Assembly: GCA_934435195.1 (NCBI GenBank)
Contig: CAKSAJ010000009.1
Coordinates: forward strand, 32,745 to 96,744
Reading direction: 5' to 3'
DNA length: 64,000 nucleotides
Source of the DNA: an uncultured Schaedlerella sp.
GTDB taxonomy: Bacteria > Bacillota > Clostridia > Lachnospirales > Lachnospiraceae
Under the pieces are notes generated by a model. The model saw nothing but the letters and a program-made list of their open reading frames with translations. It ran no database searches and was not told the origin of the DNA. Shown in pieces: positions 1-8,482 of this stretch. How positions within the stretch are numbered: position 1 is the first letter of the stretch; each line of letters begins with the position of its first letter. Made by a program: the position numbers and the translations under genes.

Positions 1-1
1 A

Positions 2-298
2 TATGGAAGTGTTGTGCATGAAAAATTAGCGGAGCTATGTGATGTTTGCGGTATTGAAGCAGAGGATGTCAGCGTACAGTCAAAGGCAGAAGCATTTCTT
101 CAATGGATTGATGAGATGAACGAAAAGATGGGGATTCCAAAATATCTGGATATGATTCAGAAAAAGGATATTTCAAAGATTGCCAGGTGGGCAGAGAAAG
201 AGGGGAATCCTTTGTATCCGGTGCCGGTTGTGTGGACAAAATCAGAGTTTAGCCGATTTGCAAATCAGTTATATGATGAAAGCAAAGAAAATATGTAA
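2..298 (+). CDS. C-terminal fragment of an iron-containing alcohol dehydrogenase
   Basis: The reading frame is already open at the window edge and ends with TAA at 296-298, so only about the last 98 residues are visible. The ending, a charged helix followed by EGNPLYPVPVVW and a short amphipathic tail, resembles the C-terminus of group III iron-dependent alcohol dehydrogenases, NAD(P)H enzymes that interconvert aldehydes or ketones with alcohols. A GTG at position 14 could be read as a start, but it has no ribosome binding site and the codons before it are open, so the gene almost certainly begins upstream. The metal-binding residues lie outside the window, so substrate and family assignment rest on the tail alone. 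Confidence 0.6.
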   Translation, partial: YGSVVHEKLAELCDVCGIEAEDVSVQSKAEAFLQWIDEMNEKMGIPKYLDMIQKKDISKIARWAEKEGNPLYPVPVVWTKSEFSRFANQLYDESKENM

Positions 299-305
299 AT
301 AAAAG

Positions 306-396
306 AACCATACATAAGAAACGAAGTTGCAAATGCTTCTTTATAGGCGGTATGTCATGGCAGTTGAGTCATACGTTCTATATCTTATGTATGGTT
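306..396. terminator. Bidirectional terminator-like hairpin between convergent genes
   Basis: Perfect 14-bp inverted arms at 306-319 and 383-396 enclose a 63-nt loop that itself holds small stems (GAAG/CTTC and GTATG/CATAC). It lies between the stop of the alcohol dehydrogenase and the stop of ttdB on the opposite strand, the expected place for a shared terminator. The U-tract is weak. Confidence 0.5.
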
Positions 397-434
397 TATA
401 TAAGGGCAAAAATTTTGGGTTTATACTTACTAAA

Positions 435-1061
435 TTATTTGATAAAGCTTACATGTTTGCAGATCTCTTCGATCGCTTTTTCTTTTCTTTCATTGAAAAC
501 AACTTTGTTTTCTTCAAAGAGATTACGTCCTTCTGTATCAATAGATACGATCAAAGGTCCGAACTCTTTTACACGGCAGTGCCAGAGTGTCTCAGGCATT
601 CCAAGATCACGCCACTGAGCATCAACGATTTCTTCAACCTCTGTAGCGGCAACTACGGCATTTCCGGCAGGAAATACACAGTGGATAGCGCCAAATTCTT
701 TACATGCACGTTCTGTGTTTTCTTTCATACCACCTTTACCGATGATTACACGTACTCCTGATTCCTTTACAAATTCATATTCGAATTTTTCCATACGCAT
801 ACTTGTTGTTGGTCCTACAGAAACCATTTCAAATTTATCATTTTCCAGAGGACGGATGATTGGTCCGGCATGGAAAATAGCTGCATCTTTTACATCAACT
901 GGAAGTTCTCTTCCTTCCTCAACAAGACGTCTGTGAGCAACGTCACGGCATGTTGTCATGCTTCCGTTCAGATAAATGATATCTCCAACATGGATATCTG
1001 CGAGGTCTTCAGCAGAGATTGGTGTAGTTAAAATTTTCTTTCCATCTTTCATTTCTAACAT
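435..1061 (-). CDS. ttdB: L(+)-tartrate dehydratase (class I fumarase family), beta subunit
   Basis: This 208-residue protein is the small subunit of a two-subunit [4Fe-4S] hydro-lyase. The family dehydrates L-tartrate to oxaloacetate or fumarate/malate. Visible hallmarks are TTPISAEDL near the start, the CRDVAHRR and GPTTSMRME segments, GKGGM, and KEFGPLIVSIDTEG near the end. The spacing of these blocks and the length match Escherichia coli TtdB (201 residues) closely as I recall it. The start codon abuts the stop of ttdA, so the two subunits are translationally coupled. Fumarase is a real alternative name, because the family does both reactions. The neighbouring anion permease and LysR regulator favour tartrate or a related hydroxy-dicarboxylate. 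Confidence 0.85.
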   Translation of the reverse strand: MLEMKDGKKILTTPISAEDLADIHVGDIIYLNGSMTTCRDVAHRRLVEEGRELPVDVKDAAIFHAGPIIRPLENDKFEMVSVGPTTSMRMEKFEYEFVKESGVRVIIGKGGMKENTERACKEFGAIHCVFPAGNAVVAATEVEEIVDAQWRDLGMPETLWHCRVKEFGPLIVSIDTEGRNLFEENKVVFNERKEKAIEEICKHVSFIK

Positions 1062-1960
1062 TATAAAGTCACCCCCGAATGTGTTGTGATTGTGTAGTTA
1101 AGATCCTTATCGAAAATGATGTGTCCACGTCTGTGTGACCAGCAACCAACGTTTACAGCAACACCGATTGTGGATGGATGTCTTGCTGTATTTTCAATAT
1201 GTACACCCATAACAGAGTATTTTCCACCCATTCCCTGAGGTCCAAGGCCGATAGAGTTGATTCCGTCTTCTAAAAGTTTTTCCATAGAAGCAGCACGTTC
1301 ATTTTCATTATGGCTTCCAAGTGGTCTCATAAGAGCTTTCTTAGAGAGTAATGCAGCAGTTTCTACTGAAGTTGCAACACCAACACCTACAAGAAGTGGA
1401 GGACATGCATTCAGTCCGTATGATGTCATAACATCGAGGACAAATTTTGTGACTCCTTCATAACCTTCACCTGGCATAAGAACCATTGCTTTACCTGGAA
1501 GTGTACATCCGCCACCTGCCATGTAAGAATAAATTTCGCATTTATCACTGTTTGGTACGATATCCCAAAATACAGTTGGAGTTCCTTTTCCTACATTTTT
1601 ACCTGTGTTATATTCATCAAAAGTTTCAACACTGTTATGGCGAAGAGGTGCCTCAAAAGTAGCTTTTACAACAGCTTCTTTTAATAAACCTTCCAGTTCG
1701 TTGATAAGTGGGAAGTTTGTTCCACATTTTACCCAGAACTGTAACACACCAGTATCCTGACAGCTTGGTCTGTTGAGTTCCTGTGCGAGAACCTGATTCT
1801 TCTGCATTGTCTGATAGATTACTTTTGAAAGTGGACTATCCTCTTTTTCCGCAAGTTCATTAATTTTTGCTTTGATGTCATCTGGGAGTACTTTACCGAT
1901 ATATGAAACGAAATTCGCCATATAAGTGGTAAGCTGCTCAACCTGTGCTTGTTTATCCAT
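1061..1960 (-). CDS. ttdA: L(+)-tartrate dehydratase (class I fumarase family), alpha subunit
   Basis: This 299-residue catalytic subunit carries the iron-sulfur cluster of the dehydratase. Three cysteines in conserved settings are the likely cluster ligands: C67 in RPSCQDTG, C152 in AGGGCTLPG and C273 in VGCWSHRRG. The PLRHNSVE, GEGYEG and GVGVATSVETAA blocks are typical of TtdA/fumarase class I alpha chains, and the length matches E. coli TtdA (about 303). An AGGAGGC ribosome binding site precedes the ATG at 1960. The gene lies downstream of the permease and its stop overlaps the start of ttdB, so permease-ttdA-ttdB is one operon on the minus strand. Iron-sulfur hydro-lyases of this class are oxygen-sensitive, which fits an anaerobe. 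Confidence 0.87.
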   Translation of the reverse strand: MDKQAQVEQLTTYMANFVSYIGKVLPDDIKAKINELAEKEDSPLSKVIYQTMQKNQVLAQELNRPSCQDTGVLQFWVKCGTNFPLINELEGLLKEAVVKATFEAPLRHNSVETFDEYNTGKNVGKGTPTVFWDIVPNSDKCEIYSYMAGGGCTLPGKAMVLMPGEGYEGVTKFVLDVMTSYGLNACPPLLVGVGVATSVETAALLSKKALMRPLGSHNENERAASMEKLLEDGINSIGLGPQGMGGKYSVMGVHIENTARHPSTIGVAVNVGCWSHRRGHIIFDKDLNYTITTHSGVTL

Positions 1961-2037
1961 TGTTTTGCCTCCTTGAATAAAAAAATTAAAAAGTTAAAGT
2001 GTTACGAAAGTAATTAATTGATATTTTCGGTGATATA

Positions 2038-3303
2038 TCACGGGAAAAATGGAAATGCAATCGGAAGAATGATCATGCTGACAATTGTTGCGATGATGAT
2101 CAATGGGAATCCGGATTTTACATAGTCCATAAATTTGTATCCACCGGCGCCGACTACCATTGTGTTGGCTGGCATACCGATTGGTGTTGCATATGCGCAG
2201 GAACCACCGATTACACATGCCATCAATACGGCTCTTGGATCTGCTCCCATACCTTGTGCGATAGAGAGACATATAGGAACCATCAGTGCGGTTGTTGCTG
2301 TGTTTGACATAAAGTTTGTCATGATACAGCACAGCAGGAATACTACAAATGTTAATACATACGGAGAAGGATTTGCTCCAAGAGCTCCGATTACTTTATT
2401 TGCAATTACTTCACCGGCACCTGTTTCTTGTAGTGCAGATGCAAGAGAAAGTGTACCTCCGAACAGGAAGATGGTTTTTAAATCAATAGAATTTAATGCA
2501 TCTTTTTCAGAAATAACACCTGTGAGAATCAGAAGCAGTGCTCCGATTCCACCAGAGATACAAAGCTTAATGCCGATTTTACTCTCGAAGATCATTGCAA
2601 GTAATGTAAGTACCAAAATGATTAAAGAAAGCCATTGTTTCCATTTTGGAACATTGCTGAAATCTTTTGTAGTGTCAAAGGCACCATCATCTTTTACATC
2701 ATGACTTGGCAGCAGTTTATATCCAATTGTTGCATAAAAAACAATTCCTGCTATAAGAATAGGTAATCCAACGATTGCATATTCAAAAAAGCCAAACTGA
2801 AGATTCATTTCTTCCAGTGCACTTTGTGCAATCAGGTTTCCCGGAGCACCGATCAGTGAAAGGTTACCGCCCATGGCAGCTGCAAATACAAGTGGCATTA
2901 AAAGTCTGGATCTTTTGTATCCGGATTTTGCTGCAATTCCGATTACAACCGGAATGAGTACGGCGGCTGTACCAGTGTTGGAAAGAACACCGCTCATTAA
3001 ACCTACAATTACCATGATTGCAATAATCAGCATTCGTTCTGATTTAGCAAATTTTGTAACAATGCCACCGACTTTATTAGCCATACCGGTTTCAAATAAT
3101 GCACCGCCTACGATAAACATTGCTACGAAGAGAATTACATTGCTGTCAATGAATCCTGCAAAGGCTGTCTTTATGTCTAAAACCCCAGTTACTACTAAGC
3201 CGATACAGACAATCATCGATGTTACTCCAAGCGGAATCTTTTCTAGTACAAACATGATTACCGCAAATAGGAGAAACAGAAGAGTTATTGTTGAGGGACT
3301 CAT
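2038..3303 (-). CDS. SLC13/ArsB-type anion permease, probable dicarboxylate (tartrate) transporter
   Basis: The 421-residue protein is almost entirely hydrophobic, with about eleven predicted membrane segments and two related halves, as in the ion transporter superfamily (CitMHS, SLC13, ArsB/NhaD). Visible conserved points are the SNTGTAAVLIPVVIG and MSNTATTALMVPI motifs in the two halves, equivalent to the SNT signatures of divalent anion:Na+ symporters. It is first in the operon with ttdA and ttdB and divergent from a LysR regulator, so it most likely imports the hydroxy-dicarboxylate used by the dehydratase. E. coli TtdT plays that role from a related family. Substrate and coupling ion are inferred from context only. 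Confidence 0.75.
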   Translation of the reverse strand: MSPSTITLLFLLFAVIMFVLEKIPLGVTSMIVCIGLVVTGVLDIKTAFAGFIDSNVILFVAMFIVGGALFETGMANKVGGIVTKFAKSERMLIIAIMVIVGLMSGVLSNTGTAAVLIPVVIGIAAKSGYKRSRLLMPLVFAAAMGGNLSLIGAPGNLIAQSALEEMNLQFGFFEYAIVGLPILIAGIVFYATIGYKLLPSHDVKDDGAFDTTKDFSNVPKWKQWLSLIILVLTLLAMIFESKIGIKLCISGGIGALLLILTGVISEKDALNSIDLKTIFLFGGTLSLASALQETGAGEVIANKVIGALGANPSPYVLTFVVFLLCCIMTNFMSNTATTALMVPICLSIAQGMGADPRAVLMACVIGGSCAYATPIGMPANTMVVGAGGYKFMDYVKSGFPLIIIATIVSMIILPIAFPFFP

Positions 3304-3340
3304 ATGTTTTCCTCCAATCCTTTATTAACTTTTTCTTTTG

Positions 3341-3359
3341 TGACTGATTAATTCAGTCA
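3341..3359. promoter_or_regulatory. Palindromic operator candidate in the ttd-LysR divergent region
   Basis: A perfect inverted repeat TGACTGA-TTAAT-TCAGTCA sits 38-56 bp upstream of the permease start, between two divergent genes. It contains the T-N11-A dyad expected of a LysR-type binding site. It is the only strong short palindrome in this intergenic region, so it is the best candidate site for the regulator encoded at 3583. Confidence 0.5.
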
Positions 3360-3582
3360 TGTTACACCAAAAAGTAATTTACTTCCGGCCGTTTGGATTA
3401 CTTGTTTGTTATGACTGTATTATAGAAAATGTTTCGGGAAATGTACATTTGGAAAAAAATATGGTACTATAAGAAAAAACTATGGAAGAACTGGAAAAAC
3501 AAAGAATATTGAATAGTGTTCGAGAATGATTTCCCATTATAAAACAAGAAAAGAAATCAAGTGCAGAAGGAGGGGATGCACG

Positions 3583-4449
3583 ATGAAATTAACTCAGTTG
3601 GAATATTTTTGTGTGGCGGCAAGATATCATAATATTACTAAAGCAGCGAAGGAATTATTTGTAACGCAGCCATCAGTGTCAAATGCAATTAAATCATTGG
3701 AAGAAGAATTTGGAGTTAATTTATTTTATAGACACAATAATAAATTGACATTAACACCGGAAGGAGAAAAATTTTATAAGAGCGCAGAAGAGTTGCTTGC
3801 CCATGCAGATGCGGTTACTTCTGAATTTTATGAATTAAGAAAACAAGTGACTCCTATCAGAATCGGAATTCCGCCGATGCTTGGAACAATTTATTTGCCT
3901 GATATGTATCTTTCATTGCGAGAAGAATTTCCGGAAGTGGATTTCCGATTATATGAATATGGTTCAATCAAAGCATGTGAGCTTGTGCTGGATGAGAAAT
4001 TGGATCTGGCGATTGTGAATGCAGAGCAGACAGCAATTGATAAATGTAATCTGCATGTAATTGATACAGAGGATTTGTTATTTTGTGTTTCAAAAGATCA
4101 TCCTCTTGCAAATCAAAGTACGATTCTTCTAACAATGTTGGCAGAGGAACCATTGATTTTGTTTAATACAGATTCTGTTCAGGTCATGACACTGACAAGA
4201 CAATTTAAAGCAGCCGGTGTAAATCCACATGTTATTTTAAATACCAGTCAAGTGACAACATTGATCAATATGATTAAGTCAGAACGAATAGGTTCATTTT
4301 TATATCGCTCAATGCTGGAAGACCATCCGGATCTTGTTGGAATCCCGGTATTCCCATCGATTGAACAGCGAATAGGAGTAATCTGGAGAAAAGGGAAATA
4401 TCAAAATGCAATGACGGAGAAGGTCATTAATTATTTAAAGAAATATTAA
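3583..4449 (+). CDS. LysR-family transcriptional regulator, likely of the tartrate operon
   Basis: A 288-residue LysR regulator. Residues 1-60 form the winged helix-turn-helix (MKLTQLEYFCVAARYHNITKA... with the recognition segment TQPSVSNAIKSLE), followed by a helical linker and a periplasmic-binding-protein-like effector domain beginning near residue 90 (IRIGIPPMLGTIYLP). The open frame extends upstream to 3526, but the ATG at 3583 is preceded by GAAGGAGGGG and matches the usual LysR N-terminus, so I chose it. It is transcribed away from the permease-ttdA-ttdB operon, the classical layout of a LysR regulator and its target. The inducer is probably the substrate of that operon. E. coli regulates ttd genes with the LysR protein TtdR, a parallel in role only. 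Confidence 0.85.
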   Translation: MKLTQLEYFCVAARYHNITKAAKELFVTQPSVSNAIKSLEEEFGVNLFYRHNNKLTLTPEGEKFYKSAEELLAHADAVTSEFYELRKQVTPIRIGIPPMLGTIYLPDMYLSLREEFPEVDFRLYEYGSIKACELVLDEKLDLAIVNAEQTAIDKCNLHVIDTEDLLFCVSKDHPLANQSTILLTMLAEEPLILFNTDSVQVMTLTRQFKAAGVNPHVILNTSQVTTLINMIKSERIGSFLYRSMLEDHPDLVGIPVFPSIEQRIGVIWRKGKYQNAMTEKVINYLKKY

Positions 4450-4476
4450 GCGCAGGATGAATTACCCTGCGCTTAA
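4446..4476. terminator. Bidirectional terminator between lysR and bL25 genes
   Basis: Perfect 11-bp arms TTAAGCGCAGG (4446-4456) and CCTGCGCTTAA (4466-4476) with a 9-nt loop. The left arm overlaps the stop codon of the LysR gene. It separates two convergent genes. Confidence 0.75.
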
Positions 4477-4488
4477 ATCCCGTATTTA

Positions 4489-5079
4489 TTATTCAGCAGC
4501 TTCCTCATCTGCTTCTTCAGCAGCATCGGCAGCAGATACGTGAACCTCTGTAATTGTAACGACAGTAGCTTCAGCATCCGTCATCAGATCGACGTCTTTG
4601 TCCTGAGCAATTGGCAGATCGCATACACGAACTGTATCGCCAACCTTTAACTCTCCGACATCAACTTCAACTTTTTCTACCAGTGCAGCAGGAAGTGCTT
4701 TGAATGAAATCTCATGCAGCATCTGCTGTGGAACACCGGCAGCAAGTTTCTCAAGATTAATCAGATGTATTTCAGCAGTAGAGTGAACTTTTTCATTACT
4801 TACTAATGCCTGAAAATCAATCTCATCGACATAACCTTTCAATGGGTTATAATCGACCTCTTTAATAAGTGCATCATAAGTCTGTCCGTCAACTTCGAGC
4901 ATTACCTGACCACCTTTTCCTTCGTCTTTTAGAAGCTGGTCAACGGCACGTTTGTCCATCTGCAATGGAATGGATTCTGTCATCTCGCGACCGAACAGAT
5001 TACCGGTTACAAATCCTTCGCGTCTAAGTTTTTTGGCTTTTGTTGTCATGTTTCTTTTTTCAGCTTTTAAAGTATTCAT
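4489..5079 (-). CDS. rplY: Large ribosomal subunit protein bL25 (CTC type)
   Basis: This 196-residue protein binds 5S rRNA in the large ribosomal subunit. The N-terminal half (about 1-95) is the bL25 5S-binding domain, with LRREGFVTGNLFG and the EVDYNPLKGYVDEIDFQ strand. The C-terminal half (about 100-185) is the second beta domain that distinguishes CTC/TL5-type proteins from short E. coli L25. The C-terminal tail is rich in Ala and Glu. An AGGAAAAG ribosome binding site precedes the ATG. CTC is known in Bacillus as a general stress protein; whether that applies here is not visible. It is monocistronic, with a terminator shared with the convergent LysR gene. Confidence 0.92.
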   Translation of the reverse strand: MNTLKAEKRNMTTKAKKLRREGFVTGNLFGREMTESIPLQMDKRAVDQLLKDEGKGGQVMLEVDGQTYDALIKEVDYNPLKGYVDEIDFQALVSNEKVHSTAEIHLINLEKLAAGVPQQMLHEISFKALPAALVEKVEVDVGELKVGDTVRVCDLPIAQDKDVDLMTDAEATVVTITEVHVSAADAAEEADEEAAE

Positions 5080-5274
5080 TTATCTTTTCCTCCAAATACT
5101 GAATCACGCTTAGCAGCCTTCAACTTTTTTCTATAAGTAGGTTTTGTTAAGTTCTATTTCCTTGTTACAGTTTTATTATAGCACCGCGTGTCAAGGGGAA
5201 AACGTGGAAAACTGTGAAGAAAATGTGAAAAATCAAATATGATTTTGTGAACTCTGTGAATAATTAAAAATAAC

Positions 5275-6060
5275 TTACAAGAGGAGTCGGAAAACTTTTG
5301 TTTTATCTAAAATATAGATAGAACAGATCATAAATAAATGTGCCAGTAAAGTACTGACAATTACTCCATTTGATGTGAGTAGGAATCCACTGTAAAACCC
5401 GAACCAGCAAATGAAACCAGAATATGCTCCCATTAATATCAGTAGAGGAAGTTGTTGAACAAAACCATGTATCGTACTTAAAAAATCGTGCATTGTAAAA
5501 TCGAAGTATATAAAACGACCGACTGCGAGTGTAATAAAATACATCATGAGTGAATCATAGTTATCATCATTGTAAATGAATTTGATGTATAGCAAAATCA
5601 ATATAATATAGAAGGTTGAAACCAGACGTATGGAAGCCTTCTGATCGGAATCAAGTTCTTCCAGAGGAACAAGTACAATATCAAGCCATCCGTTTAGGAT
5701 GACAGAGAAGCAGAGAAACAACAACAACAATAAATCCTGGTATTTTTCCCAATACACAGAGACTGCAGGAATTCGCTCATCAAGAATATAGTATAATGAT
5801 AAAAAGATGAGAATTGAAGTGCTGGCAAATACCATTTCAAAAAAACTTTCAATAATAGTGAGTTCTTTCGCCTGATGTTCGCGATTTAAACGACGTATTT
5901 TACGAGTAGTTAAAGAATCATCTTGCAATTTTTTTTGCATTTGCAATTTAGCAATGCATAGGACAATTGTAATTACAATGATAAGTCCCAGAAGAGAAGC
6001 TAGCAGGTAGACTCCAATATTTTTGAAATTAAAATAATGTGTAGCATAGTATGTATTCAT
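5275..6060 (-). CDS. Uncharacterised multi-pass membrane protein
   Basis: I do not recognise this 261-residue protein. It has a short N-terminus, a first hydrophobic helix at about residues 15-37, a basic cytoplasmic stretch (LTTRKIRRLNREHQAKE), and then roughly five more hydrophobic segments, ending in a short polar tail (LDKTKVFRLLL). No catalytic motif is evident. The frame is open up to 6102, but the ATG at 6060 follows GAAAGGTGGAA at good spacing, so I used it. It lies upstream of bL25 on the same strand but about 195 bp away, so co-transcription is uncertain. It could be a small permease-like or stress-related integral membrane protein; nothing stronger can be said from sequence. Confidence 0.6.
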   Translation of the reverse strand: MNTYYATHYFNFKNIGVYLLASLLGLIIVITIVLCIAKLQMQKKLQDDSLTTRKIRRLNREHQAKELTIIESFFEMVFASTSILIFLSLYYILDERIPAVSVYWEKYQDLLLLLFLCFSVILNGWLDIVLVPLEELDSDQKASIRLVSTFYIILILLYIKFIYNDDNYDSLMMYFITLAVGRFIYFDFTMHDFLSTIHGFVQQLPLLILMGAYSGFICWFGFYSGFLLTSNGVIVSTLLAHLFMICSIYILDKTKVFRLLL

Positions 6061-6138
6061 GAAAATTCCACCTTTCGTAAGTATTATAACACAGTCGTGC
6101 AAATACAGATGTGAAACTTTTTTGTACTTGCTTGTAAG

Positions 6139-6981
6139 TTATTTTAATTCGGATAAAAATTTTTCTACCTCAACCGGAATTCGCTCAGCTCTCCAGGCAA
6201 GAAGAATTTCTGTCGAGAGGTTCGTATCTTTAATAGAATAAGCATAAAGACAGGGGTTGAGTTCTCTCATGGAAGAAGGGAGAATTGCAACCCCTAAACC
6301 ATGTTCAGCCAAAGTTATGGCGGTTCTGGCGTCTTCACATTCACAGTATATGTCACAAGTTAATCCATTGTCTTCAAAAGCAGATATAATGTATTTGCGA
6401 TAGCGATGAGAAAGTATCAAGGATTTTTGCGATAGCTCTTTTAATGAAATATTTGTATATCCAATATCAAAAAAGCCAGGGATTGCCATTGCTACCAAAT
6501 TTTCCTGTAATAAAACTCTGGTGTTACATTCATTTAATACAATCGGCGTTCTAAGTGTGGTAATATCTACCAGTCCATTTTCCAATTCATTTTTCAAAGC
6601 AAATGTAGAACCTTCATGTATATCAAAGTGAATATCAGGATATTTTGAAGCAAATCGAACTAAGTAATCAGACATAATGGAAACACTGGAAGGTGTCAGA
6701 CCAATATGGAGAGTAGTAGACTGGCTTGCTTTAATTACTTCACGTTTGGCGATATCCGTCATAGTAAGCAGACTGGTGGCTCTGGCATAGAGCACTTTAC
6801 CGGCTTCGGTCAGAGTAATTCTTTTTGTACCTCTGATAAAAAGCTGTACTTGTAATTCGTCTTCCAGCATTTTCATCTGATAGCTTAATGGTGGTTGTGT
6901 CATGTGCAGGGATCTGGCGGCAGCACTGACATTTCCTTCTTCTACGATTGCACGAAAGTATTCTAATTGTTTGATCTCCAT
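6139..6981 (-). CDS. LysR-family transcriptional regulator, divergent from a MATE exporter
   Basis: A 280-residue LysR regulator with an N-terminal winged helix (residues 1-60: IKQLEYFRAIVEEGNVSAA and TQPPLSYQMKMLEDEL) and a C-terminal effector domain. The effector domain begins near LHIGLTPSSVSIM and ends in the typical ILLAWR strand. The frame is open to 7080, but the ATG at 6981 has AGGAGAAA at the right spacing and gives the canonical start, so the longer form is rejected. The gene is 127 bp from, and divergent to, the MATE exporter and SGNH hydrolase pair, which it probably controls in response to a small ligand. The ligand cannot be predicted. Confidence 0.85.
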   Translation of the reverse strand: MEIKQLEYFRAIVEEGNVSAAARSLHMTQPPLSYQMKMLEDELQVQLFIRGTKRITLTEAGKVLYARATSLLTMTDIAKREVIKASQSTTLHIGLTPSSVSIMSDYLVRFASKYPDIHFDIHEGSTFALKNELENGLVDITTLRTPIVLNECNTRVLLQENLVAMAIPGFFDIGYTNISLKELSQKSLILSHRYRKYIISAFEDNGLTCDIYCECEDARTAITLAEHGLGVAILPSSMRELNPCLYAYSIKDTNLSTEILLAWRAERIPVEVEKFLSELK

Positions 6982-7108
6982 ATATTTTCTCCTATTGAAA
7001 AAGCTATACATAAAATGTTGTATTATCATATAAAAACAATATTTTTTATATATTTTAATTCGTGGTATACTTGGAGTCAAGGCAAGAAAGCAAAAAAGGA
7101 ATGAGAAT

Positions 7109-8482
7109 ATGAAACGAATTGATTTTGAACACGGAACAATTACAGGAAATATTTTAGGCGCGGCATTACCGATGCTGGTGGCGCAGATATTGAGTCTCTT
7201 GTATAATATCGTGGATCGAATTTACATTGCCAGAATTCCAGAAGTCGGAACAACAGCACTTGGAGCGGTGGGCTTATGTTTTCCAATTATTGTGATTATT
7301 ACAGCATTCAGTAACTTGTTCGGAAGTGGCGGTGCCCCTTTATTTTCCATTAATAGAGGAAAAGGCAACACAAAAAAAGCTGAAACCATTATGAATACAT
7401 CATTTTCAATGCTATGCATTTGCGGAGTGGTATTGATGGTGATTGGCATGTTGTTTGCAAGTCCGATTCTGGTATTATTTGGTGCATCAGAGGAAGGTTT
7501 GTCTTATGCATATCCATATATGATGATTTATCTGATAGGAACAGTGCCATCCATGATTGCAACAGGAATGAATCCGTTTATTAATGCACAAGGGTATGCA
7601 ACATCAGGTATGCTGTCTGTAACAATTGGAGCAGTTGCCAATTTAATTTTGGATCCATTATTTATATTTGGATTGCATTTGGGGATAAAAGGAGCTGCAA
7701 TTGCAACGATTATTTCACAGACTTTATCAGCAGTATATGTATTTTATTTTTTAAGAAAGAAATCGGAGCTAAAAGTTCGGATGCTCTCTAAGGCAGAATG
7801 GAAAGTATGTGGAGCAGATGCAAAAAATATCGTGAGTCTTGGTAGTGCAGGATTTATTATGCAGCTGACAAATAGTTTAGTAACAATATGTTGCAACAGT
7901 GTACTGTCAGGTATCGGAGGAGATGTGTATATATCAGTGATGACAATTGTGTCAAGTATCCGGCAGATGGTAGAGACACCGATTTATGCTATGAATGAAG
8001 GTACTTCCCCAATTTTAAGCTACAATTATGGAGCACAGCGTCCGAAACGTGTTAGAAAAGCGATTAGAGTAATGACTTGCATGATTCTTATTTATACGGC
8101 AATCATGTGGAGTGTGATTATTTTTGCACCGGAATTTTTAATCGGAATTTTCAGTTCGGATAAAGAATTACTGACAGATGCAGTAGGAGCATTGAAGCTG
8201 TATTTTGCAGCATTTATATTTATGGATCTGCAATATATTGGACAGACGGTATTTAAATCATTAAATAAAAAGAAACAGGCAATCTTCTTTTCGTTACTTA
8301 GAAAAGTATTTATAGTCGTGCCATTAACATATTTGTTTCCATATACATTTCACATGGGAACACGAGGTGTGTTTTTAGCAGAACCGATATCAAATGTAAT
8401 TGGAGGAAGTTTGTGTTTTGTTACAATGCTGGCAATTGTAATGCCGGAGTTAAAGAGAATGAAGGAGAAAAATTATGAGTGA
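7109..8482 (+). CDS. MATE-family multidrug/cation antiporter
   Basis: A 457-residue integral membrane protein of the MATE family, which exports drugs or metabolites in exchange for Na+ or H+. About twelve membrane helices are visible in two homologous halves. The N-terminal LPMLVAQILSLLYNIVDRIYIARI segment (residues 19-42), the GAPLFSINRGKG loop and NPFINAQGYATSGM are typical of the DinF/NorM-like branch common in Clostridia. Its stop overlaps the start of the SGNH hydrolase by 8 nt, so the two are co-translated. A TATACT box at 7066-7071 is a candidate -10. Control by the divergent LysR gene is likely. The transported compound is unknown. Confidence 0.88.
   Translation: MKRIDFEHGTITGNILGAALPMLVAQILSLLYNIVDRIYIARIPEVGTTALGAVGLCFPIIVIITAFSNLFGSGGAPLFSINRGKGNTKKAETIMNTSFSMLCICGVVLMVIGMLFASPILVLFGASEEGLSYAYPYMMIYLIGTVPSMIATGMNPFINAQGYATSGMLSVTIGAVANLILDPLFIFGLHLGIKGAAIATIISQTLSAVYVFYFLRKKSELKVRMLSKAEWKVCGADAKNIVSLGSAGFIMQLTNSLVTICCNSVLSGIGGDVYISVMTIVSSIRQMVETPIYAMNEGTSPILSYNYGAQRPKRVRKAIRVMTCMILIYTAIMWSVIIFAPEFLIGIFSSDKELLTDAVGALKLYFAAFIFMDLQYIGQTVFKSLNKKKQAIFFSLLRKVFIVVPLTYLFPYTFHMGTRGVFLAEPISNVIGGSLCFVTMLAIVMPELKRMKEKNYE

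Noticed and set aside
1994..2332. Open frame of 112 codons inside the permease gene on the same strand
   Set aside because: It is an out-of-frame shadow of the anion permease; composition is basic and Ser/Arg-rich with no ribosome binding site.
3526..3582. Longer N-terminus for the LysR regulator at 3583
   Set aside because: The extra residues (KTRKEIKCRRRG) are outside the family pattern, and a strong ribosome binding site lies directly before 3583.
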